Positions 34,198 through 41,626 of a stretch of DNA of 64,000 nucleotides are shown one piece after another. The notes below the pieces were generated by a model. That model made no database searches. It saw nothing but the letters and a program-made list of their open reading frames with translations, and was not told the DNA's origin. The translations under genes were made by a program, and so were the position numbers. Origin of the DNA: Bacillota bacterium (GTDB lineage Bacteria > Bacillota > Clostridia > Lachnospirales > Lachnospiraceae); contig JAEZNB010000053.1 in NCBI GenBank assembly GCA_023441965.1, positions 10,863-74,862 on the forward strand. Direction: 5' to 3'. Numbering within the stretch: the stretch's first letter is position 1; each line of letters begins with the position of its first letter.

Positions 34198-34231
34198 GCA
34201 TAGACAAGCGGTAAAATCCGCCTGTCTATGC
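34198..34231 (+). promoter_or_regulatory. Hairpin after the precursor gene
   Basis: GCATAGACAAGCGG, TAAAAT and CCGCCTGTCTATGC form a stem of 14 positions with one mismatch. No T tract follows, so it is more likely an mRNA-stabilising or partial-readthrough element that keeps precursor message above that of the downstream enzymes, as is common in peptide operons. Confidence 0.68.
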
Positions 34232-34266
34232 TCCATTATCAAAGATTTGAAAGGAAGAGTATCGAA

Positions 34267-34974
34267 TTGAACCAATATAAAATAGCAGATTTAACTGTGT
34301 CAATGGAAGGTTCCAGTAAAGCACTGCAAAGGCGGATGGAACCGTATGCGGTACCTGCGGACGGGAAGGCGGATATCACCATAAGCATCGACAGGGAAAG
34401 AATGGACAGGGACAGGATGGAATTTCCGCACCTGTCACCTGATGAATGGGAATACATTCAGACGGGCTATGCCTTTGCCTGTAAACTGCTGGACTTCGGC
34501 GGGTTTTGCCTGCATTCCTCGGCAGTTGCACTAAATGGTAGGGCGGTTCTCTTTTCTGGCCCCTGCGGTACGGGCAAGTCTACCCATACAGGTCTGTGGC
34601 AGCAGTATTTTGGTTCAGACCGGGCGGTTATCATCAATGACGACAAGCCTGCACTCCGCAGGGCAAACGGCATTTTTTATACCTATGGCACTCCCTGGAG
34701 CGGAAAAAGTACCCTGAATACCAATATCCTAGTACCGCTTGGTGCTGTTGTATTTCTGAATCAGGCAAAAGAAAACCGTATAAGACGGCTGGATAGCAGA
34801 GGAGCCGTGCAGATGCTGATTTATCAGAGCCAACGCCCGGGCAGCAACCGTGATAGAATGGATAGCCTGTTAACTCTCCTTGATGCACTGCTGCAAGTGA
34901 TACCGATATATCAACTGGACTGCAATATCAGCTTTGATGCGGTGAAAACGGTTTACGATGAAATCTATCAATAG
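34267..34974 (+). CDS. HPr-kinase-like (HprK-type) protein of a RiPP locus
   Basis: About 235 residues from TTG at 34267, with AAGGAAGAG upstream; an ATG at 34228 would lie inside the hairpin. Walker A is SGPCGTGKSTHTG (residues 97-109), followed by IINDDKPALR and a second loop-like GTPWSGKST. These match the HprK C-terminal kinase fold without the N-terminal HPr-binding half. Related kinases in lasso clusters such as paeninodin phosphorylate the precursor peptide. Here the likely substrate is the 42-residue peptide (Ser22, Ser23 or Thr32), but the core has no C-terminal Ser, so another role is possible. Confidence 0.78.
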   Translation: MNQYKIADLTVSMEGSSKALQRRMEPYAVPADGKADITISIDRERMDRDRMEFPHLSPDEWEYIQTGYAFACKLLDFGGFCLHSSAVALNGRAVLFSGPCGTGKSTHTGLWQQYFGSDRAVIINDDKPALRRANGIFYTYGTPWSGKSTLNTNILVPLGAVVFLNQAKENRIRRLDSRGAVQMLIYQSQRPGSNRDRMDSLLTLLDALLQVIPIYQLDCNISFDAVKTVYDEIYQ

Positions 34975-34997
34975 AGAATGAAAAGAGGACTAAAAGA

Positions 34998-35261
34998 ATG
35001 AAGATTAAAGCCGATTATTTAATGCGTGAGGTTGCCGGGAGCTGTGTGGTTGTGCCCACAGGCAAAGCCTCCGTTGACTTTTTAGGTATGATTAGCTTAA
35101 ACGGCACAGGCGTATTTCTATGGAAACAGCTTGCCGAAGACAAAGATGAACAGGAATTGATTTCTGCTCTGATAGAGGAATACGATACGGATGAAGTAAC
35201 CGCCAGCTCAGATATTTCAGAATTCATCAAAGAATTAAAGGCAGCTGATCTCCTTGAATAA
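34998..35261 (+). CDS. PqqD-like RiPP recognition protein
   Basis: 87 residues. The winged-helix PqqD fold is indicated by SCVVVPTGKASVDFLGMISL, GTGVFLWKQLAEDKDEQEL and IKELKAADLLE. Stand-alone PqqD proteins bind leader peptides and present them to modifying enzymes (B1 in lasso systems). Its presence next to a YxxP-leader peptide is the strongest sign that this is a RiPP locus. AGAGGA precedes the ATG, and its end overlaps the next gene. Confidence 0.88.
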   Translation: MKIKADYLMREVAGSCVVVPTGKASVDFLGMISLNGTGVFLWKQLAEDKDEQELISALIEEYDTDEVTASSDISEFIKELKAADLLE

Positions 35262-35736
35262 AAGAGTAGCTATGTCGGAGCTTTCTCCTTTAATGGCGGA
35301 GATACTGGATAACGCAGGAGAAGTAACGCTTCAGGTAACCGGAAACAGTATGCTGCCCCTGCTGCGACACCGAAGGGATAAGGTGTGCATTGTGAAACCA
35401 CAGCAAAACTCCTTGAAAAAATATGATATTACGTTGTTTGTCCGCAGTGACGGAAAATATATCCTGCACAGGGTTGTGGCAGTTAAGGCAGGAGGCTATG
35501 TTATCACTGGAGATAATCAATACGTAAATGAATACCCGGTACTGCATTCACAGGTTATTGGTGTGGTAAAAGGTATATGGCGCAAAGGAAAATATCTGTC
35601 GTGTGGGGATTTGAGCTATCGAAGGTATAGCAGAATATGGGTAGGTACCTATCCCATGAGATGGTTTTTCTTAAGGATAAAGCAGTCACTTTTTAATATA
35701 AAAAGATTTTTGGGAGCAAACGCAGATGAAGGATAA
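35254..35736 (+). CDS. S24/S26-family peptidase
   Basis: 160 residues if TTG at 35254 is used; an alternative ATG at 35272 would shorten it by six. The nucleophile region VTGNSMLPLLRHRRDKV and the downstream ILHRVVAVKAGGYVITGDNQ fit signal peptidase I-like folds, with His in place of the general-base Lys, as in the ER/archaeal type. The hydrophobic C-terminal portion (IWVGTYPMRWFFLRI) may touch the membrane. In this operon it is a candidate leader peptidase, replacing the missing B2 protease; this is inference. Confidence 0.8.
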   Translation: MNKRVAMSELSPLMAEILDNAGEVTLQVTGNSMLPLLRHRRDKVCIVKPQQNSLKKYDITLFVRSDGKYILHRVVAVKAGGYVITGDNQYVNEYPVLHSQVIGVVKGIWRKGKYLSCGDLSYRRYSRIWVGTYPMRWFFLRIKQSLFNIKRFLGANADEG

Positions 35737-37423
35737 GCAGACGTTTAGATGGCTGTATGAGAATTCAAGAAAACAACGGTTCCCCATACTGGCACTGATT
35801 TTGAGCAATGCGGTATTTTCAGGCTGTGGCATTGTGTTCGCTCTGGCATGTCGGAGTGTTATAGACAGTGCCGCCGCAGGAGAAAAAAGAGCTTTGCTTT
35901 TGCATGGCTTGGGACTGTTCGCGATCATTGCGACACAGCTTATCCTGCGCATCCTCTGCAAAACCCTAGAAGCCAGAATACAGGGTAGACTAGAAATGTC
36001 CTTTAAAACAAAACTGTTTGGGAAAATTCTGCACAGGGATTATACCCATATCATGCAATATCATAGCGGAGAGCTCATGAACAGATTGACAGGTGACATT
36101 CGGGTGACCAGCGAGGGTCTCACCACTCTCCTGCCTAACTTTGCCGGACTGGTGACCAAGATGGTCTGTGCATTGGCGGTATTATATGTATTCGGCCCCC
36201 TCTTTGCCGTGATTTTTGCCTGCGGCGGTCTTGCTTTACTTCTCACGATAAGATTTTTCCGGGGTAAGCTCAAAGACCTGCATAAAAAGGTACAGGAAAA
36301 AGACGGAGCGGTGCGTTCCTTCATGCAGGAAATTCTGGAAAATATGCTGGTAGTAAAAACCTTTGGTGTAGAAACTGAAATGCAGACAAAAGCAGAAGGC
36401 TATGGGGAGAAATATTACAAAGCGATGCTAAAGAAGAATGCCGCCAGTATTCTGGCAAATTCAGGTGTTTCCTTTGCTTTTTCCACAGGATACGTCTATG
36501 CGCTGCTCTGGAGTTCCTTTGGTCTGGCTGCAAAGACCATCAGCTTCGGAACACTCACAGCGATTTTGCAATTGGCGGCGCAGATTCAAACACCCCTTTC
36601 CGGTTTGTCGGGACTGATACCCACGGCTTACTCCATCCTGGCATCAGCAGAGCGGCTGATGGAGCTGGAAAATCTTCCGGAAGAATGGGAAGCAAATAAG
36701 CGCGATATCCAGGTACAAGCGGTATATGAGAAAATGGACAGCCTTTTCTTTCAGGAGGTTTCCTTCGGATATGACCGTGAGTTTATTTTTAAAAACGCTG
36801 ATTTAAACTTAAAAAAAGGGGATTTTGTAATCGTATCCGGTTCCTCGGGTATCGGCAAGAGCACGCTTTGCAAATTGCTGCTGTGTGTGTTAGCACCAAC
36901 GGCTGGAGTAATCGGTCTGAGCCTACGTTCCGGTGAGCAGCTGCCTATAGACAGACATACCCGTAAGCTTTTTGCCTATGTGCCCCAGGAAAATCTTCTG
37001 CTGTCAGGAACCATCCGGGAGAATATCTTACTGGTAAACCCCCAGGCTACGGAAGATGAAATGATGACGGCTATACGGGTGAGCTGTGCTGCAGAGTTTA
37101 TCTTCTCCCTGCCCGAAGGCTTAAATACCGTAATCGGTGAAAAGGGGAAAGGCTTATCCGAGGGGCAGGTTCAGCGTCTGGCAATTGCAAGGGCAATCGT
37201 AAGCGGACAGCCCATTCTCTTACTGGATGAAGCAACCTCCGCCCTGGACGCATCCACAGAGGAAAAGCTTATCACCAACATACGGAGCCTGACCGGCAAG
37301 ACCTGTATCCTGATCAGCCATAAAAAAACGGCATTATCCGTATGTGATAAGGAAATCCGCATCGAAAACGGCAAACTGACCACCATTGAAAGGAGGCGTC
37401 AACATGCAGTCCATACGGCTTGA
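35726..37423 (+). CDS. ABC exporter (fused membrane and ATPase domains)
   Basis: 565 residues. Residues 1-300 carry about six membrane helices with the exporter-type coupling region. The ATPase has Walker A GSSGIGKST at 372, signature LSEGQVQRL at 477 and Walker B ILLLDEATS at 497. It has no N-terminal C39 peptidase, so export and leader cleavage are separate. It overlaps the peptidase gene by 11 bases and the nucleotidyltransferase gene by 20 bases, consistent with one operon that exports the peptide product. Confidence 0.92.
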   Translation: MKDKQTFRWLYENSRKQRFPILALILSNAVFSGCGIVFALACRSVIDSAAAGEKRALLLHGLGLFAIIATQLILRILCKTLEARIQGRLEMSFKTKLFGKILHRDYTHIMQYHSGELMNRLTGDIRVTSEGLTTLLPNFAGLVTKMVCALAVLYVFGPLFAVIFACGGLALLLTIRFFRGKLKDLHKKVQEKDGAVRSFMQEILENMLVVKTFGVETEMQTKAEGYGEKYYKAMLKKNAASILANSGVSFAFSTGYVYALLWSSFGLAAKTISFGTLTAILQLAAQIQTPLSGLSGLIPTAYSILASAERLMELENLPEEWEANKRDIQVQAVYEKMDSLFFQEVSFGYDREFIFKNADLNLKKGDFVIVSGSSGIGKSTLCKLLLCVLAPTAGVIGLSLRSGEQLPIDRHTRKLFAYVPQENLLLSGTIRENILLVNPQATEDEMMTAIRVSCAAEFIFSLPEGLNTVIGEKGKGLSEGQVQRLAIARAIVSGQPILLLDEATSALDASTEEKLITNIRSLTGKTCILISHKKTALSVCDKEIRIENGKLTTIERRRQHAVHTA

Positions 37424-38597
37424 AAGCCATTATTTAATCCACCTGCTGTCCTCGGTATTGAGAGATACACAGCCCCAAAATCCGCCGGATAAGCTGGATT
37501 GGGAAAATCTATACAGGTTTGCGGCCTGGCATGGCGTATCGAATATGGCCTGCTATGGTGTAAACAGGCTGACATGTGACAGCCGGCCACCCCAGGACAT
37601 CCTTGAGAAATTTGAGAACGACCGAAAAAAGGCCGTGGCAAGGGAAGCCACCCAGCATATCGCCGTTAAAAAGATTTTGGAAGCCTTTGAAGAAAAGGGG
37701 ATAACCTGTATTCTACTGAAAGGCTGTCTGGTCAAATACCTCTATCCGCGGCCAGATATGCGCATGATGGCCGATATCGATATTTACTTTAAAACTGAAC
37801 AGGCGGAAAAAATAAAGAAGATCATGCTGGAGCAAGGCTATACAGCCAAGCACCGGGGCGGAAACCACGATGTTTATTACAGGCAACCGTTCATGAATAT
37901 AGAAATGCACCGCAGGCTTATTTCAGAAGACAGTCCCTACAACGATTATCTGAATAAAACCTGGGAAAGGGCCGCCTTGAAACCCGGCAACCGCTATACC
38001 TATGAGCTTTCCCATGAGGACTTTTTCATCTATTTGCTCATTCACCTCACCAAGCATTATGCCAATGGCGGGACCGGCATCCGTTCTTTTTTGGACATAT
38101 GGGTGTACAAAGAGCGGTACAAAGATGAAATGGATTGGGACTACATACAGGCGGAGCTAAATGAAATCAACTTCCAGGACTTTGCTGAAAACATCTTTGG
38201 GCTTTGTGAAGTATGGTTTGGTAATGCCGGGAGCAATGTATTGTACGATGAAATGACGGAGTATGTTTCTTGCAGCGGCGTTTACGGTATAAGAAAACAC
38301 GCTGTCGTATCCTCTATGGGCATCAAGTCAAGCAAAAAACATTCGGTCAGGATGGCAAAATGGCTGTATAGTTTGAGGCTGTTTTTTCCACCCCTTGATG
38401 TCATGAAAATTCAATTTCCATTCCTTGAAAGGATGCATTCCCTGTTGCCGGCCTGCTGGGTGCTGCGGGGCCTACGGTGTATTGTTTTCAAACGCAGGCA
38501 TACGCTGCAAATGATCAATAATGTCCACTCCGTATCGGAGCAAGACATGAGAAAAATAGGACGCCTGCATGAGCGGACCGGGCTATTGAAGCAATGA
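37404..38597 (+). CDS. Nucleotidyltransferase-family protein (NTP_transf_5 type)
   Basis: About 397 residues from the ATG at 37404, which has AAGGAGG 7 bases upstream. The nucleotidyltransferase signature is GITCILLKGCLVKYLYPRPD followed by RMMADIDIYF (the DxD metal pair), with the family's later NIEMHRRLI. Such proteins occur in lasso and related RiPP clusters, for example beside HprK-type kinases, where they are thought to add nucleotidyl or sugar-phosphate groups. It is the last gene of the island operon. Confidence 0.85.
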   Translation: MQSIRLESHYLIHLLSSVLRDTQPQNPPDKLDWENLYRFAAWHGVSNMACYGVNRLTCDSRPPQDILEKFENDRKKAVAREATQHIAVKKILEAFEEKGITCILLKGCLVKYLYPRPDMRMMADIDIYFKTEQAEKIKKIMLEQGYTAKHRGGNHDVYYRQPFMNIEMHRRLISEDSPYNDYLNKTWERAALKPGNRYTYELSHEDFFIYLLIHLTKHYANGGTGIRSFLDIWVYKERYKDEMDWDYIQAELNEINFQDFAENIFGLCEVWFGNAGSNVLYDEMTEYVSCSGVYGIRKHAVVSSMGIKSSKKHSVRMAKWLYSLRLFFPPLDVMKIQFPFLERMHSLLPACWVLRGLRCIVFKRRHTLQMINNVHSVSEQDMRKIGRLHERTGLLKQ

Positions 38598-38722
38598 AAA
38601 GGCGGGCCTATAGAATTACCGGATTATATAAGGTCCTTTCGGGAGGAAAACAGATGAAAAATATCATGGTGCAGAAATCAGGCTGGAACACGGTCGCTGC
38701 GCTGGCCGGTCCCTGTCACCGC

Positions 38723-38750
38723 TTGACAACCCCCATTTTCATGCTATACT
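38723..38750 (+). promoter_or_regulatory. Promoter of queT
   Basis: TTGACA (38723-38728), 16 bases, TATACT (38745-38750). The predicted start near 38757 leaves a leader of about 90 nt that contains the riboswitch-like pseudoknot. Confidence 0.78.
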
Positions 38751-38795
38751 TATTAAGTCGCAAAGTCCTGTCGATCCGGGCTTGCAGTAAGCACA

Positions 38796-38839
38796 ACGTC
38801 AGTTCGAGACCTTCCTGACGTAAAACAAAACTAAAGGAG
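38796..38839 (+). promoter_or_regulatory. Candidate preQ1 riboswitch upstream of queT
   Basis: ACGTCAG (38796-38802) and CTGACGT (38815-38821) form a stem with a 12-base loop, TTCGAGACCTTC. An A-rich tail AAAACAAAACTAAAGGAG follows and contains the ribosome binding site. Loop CCTT can pair with tail AAGG, giving an H-type pseudoknot that hides the ribosome binding site, the architecture of preQ1-I riboswitches. The tail closely resembles the AxCAAAACxAAGG tails of known members. The gene controlled, queT, fits. The exact class is uncertain. Confidence 0.62.
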
Positions 38840-38847
38840 AATTTCAT

Positions 38848-39333
38848 ATGACTACCAAAAAGACATTATTTGTCACACAGGCTGCGGTAATCGCAGCCAT
38901 CTACATCGTTCTCGTAACGGTCTTCAATTATTCCAGCTTTGGTCCTGTGCAGTTCAGAGTAGCGGAAGCCCTGACTGTCCTCCCCTGCTTTACCCCTGCT
39001 GCCATACCCGGCCTTGCCATCGGATGCTTCTTAAGTAATCTTCTGAACAGTGCCGATGTGCTGGACATTATTTTCGGTTCCCTGGCTACCCTGATTGCGG
39101 CGATCCTCTCTTATCGGTTAAGAACTTATAAGCTGCTGGTACCGGTTCCTCCGATCGTAGTGAATGCCCTGGTGGTACCCTTCATCCTGAAATACGCTTA
39201 CTTTGAGGCAGATCCCATTCCGCTTATGATGGCTTCTGTCGGAGCGGGACAATTACTGGCTGCCGGTGTAATCGGCCTGGTGCTGCTCTTCTCCTTGGAC
39301 AAGGTAAAGCATATCATCTTCAGAAATGAATGA
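38848..39333 (+). CDS. queT: QueT-family queuosine precursor transporter (ECF S component)
   Basis: 161 residues with about five to six membrane helices. QueT signatures are FNYSSFGPVQFRVAEALTVL and TPAAIPGLAIGCFLSNLL. In ECF transporters the S component binds the substrate, here preQ0/preQ1 or queuine, and uses shared ECF ATPases encoded elsewhere. The upstream preQ1-like pseudoknot supports the assignment. Confidence 0.92.
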   Translation: MTTKKTLFVTQAAVIAAIYIVLVTVFNYSSFGPVQFRVAEALTVLPCFTPAAIPGLAIGCFLSNLLNSADVLDIIFGSLATLIAAILSYRLRTYKLLVPVPPIVVNALVVPFILKYAYFEADPIPLMMASVGAGQLLAAGVIGLVLLFSLDKVKHIIFRNE

Positions 39334-39646
39334 GCGAGTGGACGTATATTCACCTACGCAAGTTTCTATACAGTAAGGTCAGACGATTATCCCTGTCAGA
39401 TATGGCAGGGATTTTTTTGTCTTGCGTTTACAGCTGTCGTACGAAAATGCTATAATCAGATAAAAGGCAGCGAAGGGTACGAAAAGTAAATATAATAAGT
39501 AAATTTAATATTATGTTCGATTGAAACGTATGTTTGGCTATGGTAATATATTGGCAAATATTACCCTAACCTGACAGCCGATTTGTGGCCTTACCTTTCT
39601 GAAGGGCTGCTGCAGGCCGGGACGATGCATAAGGAGAGATGCTACA
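39334..39646. other. queT terminator and a structured leader
   Basis: A terminator (39389-39418) is followed by a promoter, TTTACA (39427-39432), 18 bases, TATAAT (39451-39456). The roughly 180-nt leader to the QueG-like gene contains GGTAATAT/ATATTACC (about 39542-39564) and GGCC...CCTTTCTGAAGG...GGCC (about 39597-39618). I do not recognise a known riboswitch in it. Confidence 0.5.
39389..39418 (+). terminator. Terminator of queT
   Basis: ATCCCTG and CAGGGAT pair around a 10-base loop, followed by TTTTTTT. Confidence 0.85.
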
Positions 39647-40564
39647 ATGATAATTGATCAACTAAAGCAGGAAGCCAAAGCTCACGGGAACCAGCTACTG
39701 GTTCTGCCTATTGAACGGTTGCAGAACCTGAAGGATGACCTCGATACTTTTCGGGCAGAGAATTCTCTGAACTCCTTCCAGCAATGGATTATGAATGATA
39801 TGTATCAGCTGAACCTTCCGGATGCAGAGTTTCAGCTCCGCTCCATTCTTCTGATTGCCCTCCCCCATGCGCCTTACGCTTATGTGGAGTTTCACAGAAA
39901 CGGACAGCTATATTCCTTCCGCAGCCTTGTGGTTGCAAATTTTCAGGAGACCTATCAATATCTTATGAATATACTGGAACCGCAGGGTTATCATATTCTA
40001 CATACGGAGGGTCTCCCCCTGAAGCGATTGGCAGCCAGCAGTGGTTTGGCTTCTTACGGCAGGAATAACATCTGCTATGTAGAGGGTATGGGCAGCAATG
40101 TACTTTTCGATGTATATTTTTCTGATCTGCCCGCTGCTGATATGGCTTGGTCCGGTCCTAAGCTTTCTGATGCCTGCCACAGCTGTACCTACTGTATGAG
40201 AGCCTGTCCTACCGGTGCAATTAGGGAAACTCCCTTTGTAATTGATAATATGAGATGTCTTTCCTTCCTGAATGAAGTCCCGGATCCCTTCCCGGATTGG
40301 CTATCCCCTTCTGTCCATCATACCCTTTATGACTGTCTAAGATGCCAGGAAGGCTGCCCGATGAACCGAGACCATTGGGGTGAACCAATCGGTCCCGTGG
40401 TATTTGATGAAGAGGAGACAGAGCTGCTATTATCCGGCAGTCCTTACAAAGCCTTCAGTCCCGCTCTGAAGGAGAAGTCAGATCTGCTCGGGATGGCACA
40501 ATGGATAGATGCCATTCCCCGTAATTTGAAGGTTTTAATGGAACAAACCATACTTACCCAATAG
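39647..40564 (+). CDS. QueG-like 4Fe-4S double-cluster protein
   Basis: 305 residues. Two ferredoxin motifs, DACHSCTYCMRACPTGAI and CLRCQEGCPMN, with the upstream GLPLKRLAASSGLASYGRNN match epoxyqueuosine reductase (QueG) and its relatives. QueG reduces epoxyqueuosine to queuosine in tRNA using cobalamin. It is shorter than typical QueG (about 350-380) and lacks a clear HEAT-like C-terminus, so it may be a relative with another substrate. Closeness to queT supports a queuosine role but is not proof. Confidence 0.78.
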   Translation: MIIDQLKQEAKAHGNQLLVLPIERLQNLKDDLDTFRAENSLNSFQQWIMNDMYQLNLPDAEFQLRSILLIALPHAPYAYVEFHRNGQLYSFRSLVVANFQETYQYLMNILEPQGYHILHTEGLPLKRLAASSGLASYGRNNICYVEGMGSNVLFDVYFSDLPAADMAWSGPKLSDACHSCTYCMRACPTGAIRETPFVIDNMRCLSFLNEVPDPFPDWLSPSVHHTLYDCLRCQEGCPMNRDHWGEPIGPVVFDEEETELLLSGSPYKAFSPALKEKSDLLGMAQWIDAIPRNLKVLMEQTILTQ

Positions 40565-40579
40565 AAAGGAGTTATCCTT

Positions 40580-40939
40580 ATGACTGAGAAAGCGATAAAC
40601 ATTGATGCGTATATTGCCTCCTGCAAACCTGAGGTTCAACCAAGCCTAATGGAACTAAGACAGCTGATTCATAATGCCGAGCCAAGCCTGAAGGAGAAAA
40701 TCAGCTGGAACATGCCCACCTTTTATACAAAGCAAAATGTGATTCATTTTGCCGCCCACAAGAACCATATCGGAATCTATCCGGGAGCCGAAGCAAACGA
40801 GCGCTTTTCTGATCGCCTACAGGACTATCACGTATCAAAAGGAGCCTTCCAGATTCCTTATGATAAGCCCTTTGATCAGGCGCTGATCGCAGATATGATC
40901 AGGTTTAATCTGGGTGAGAACAAATCCTTCTCGGGATAG
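40580..40939 (+). CDS. DUF1801-family (YdhG-like) protein
   Basis: 119 residues with the DUF1801 core: INIDAYIASCKPEVQPSLME, ISWNMPTFYTKQNVIHFAAH and KNHIGIYPG. The family has an SRPBCC-unrelated alpha/beta fold of unknown biochemical role, common in Firmicutes as a stand-alone cytosolic protein. GAAAGGAG precedes the start, 15 bases after the QueG-like gene, so it may be cotranscribed. Confidence 0.82.
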   Translation: MTEKAINIDAYIASCKPEVQPSLMELRQLIHNAEPSLKEKISWNMPTFYTKQNVIHFAAHKNHIGIYPGAEANERFSDRLQDYHVSKGAFQIPYDKPFDQALIADMIRFNLGENKSFSG

Positions 40940-41019
40940 GATTATCTTTTCCTATTCACAGTTAAGTTCATTTCCAATATGACTTAAGACCTGGCAAAGG
41001 CATAGATAGGAGGTCCGTA

Positions 41020-41589
41020 ATGACCAGTATTTATTTTGTACGGCATGCACAGCCGGATAAGACCATAACGGATGACCGTACCCGCCCCCTTACCGAAGAG
41101 GGGCAGCGGGATGCGAAGAAGGTCACCGCACACCTGCGGAATAAGCAGCTTCATTTTCTCATGTCCAGTCCTTATAAGAGAAGTATGGATACGATCAGGG
41201 ATCTGGCAGACAGCCTGCAGCTGGAGATACATACTGACGAGGATTTCAGGGAGAGAGCAATCGGAATTGGATACCTGGGAGATGCGGACCGTTATATCAG
41301 AAATATGTGGGCTGATTATACTTATAAAGCAGAAGGTGCCGAATGCTTGGCTGAAGTTCAGGAAAGGAATATGCGGGCCTTAAAGAAGGTATTGGCACAG
41401 CATCCTGATGAGAATCTGGTCATCGGTACCCATGCTACCGCTCTAAGCTCTATTTTGTGCTACTATAATCCTTTATTTGGTGTGGAGGCTTTCTTCAGAC
41501 TCTTAAAATACCGTCCCTACATCATCCGCCTGGACTTTGAGGGAGATACCTGCATAGGTATGACAGAAGAATTGCTGATAGAAAAGTAA
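41020..41589 (+). CDS. Histidine phosphatase family protein
   Basis: 189 residues. The catalytic FVRHAQPD (residues 6-13), the second region SSPYKRSMDT and the late VIGTHATALSSIL with the second His define the phosphoglycerate-mutase-like phosphatase superfamily. The substrate cannot be told from sequence. AGGAGG lies upstream. It forms a loose run of small genes with DUF1801 and the following unknown gene. Confidence 0.88.
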   Translation: MTSIYFVRHAQPDKTITDDRTRPLTEEGQRDAKKVTAHLRNKQLHFLMSSPYKRSMDTIRDLADSLQLEIHTDEDFRERAIGIGYLGDADRYIRNMWADYTYKAEGAECLAEVQERNMRALKKVLAQHPDENLVIGTHATALSSILCYYNPLFGVEAFFRLLKYRPYIIRLDFEGDTCIGMTEELLIEK

Positions 41590-41626
41590 GGTTCTACCTA
41601 TTTCAATAAACAGTAGGAGGTTTCCA

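Noticed and set aside
38594..38818. 74-codon frame after the nucleotidyltransferase gene
   Set aside because: It runs through the consensus queT promoter and the riboswitch stem, and its composition is not protein-like after the first 20 codons. The internal start near 38654 has a decent ribosome binding site, so a very small peptide cannot be fully excluded.
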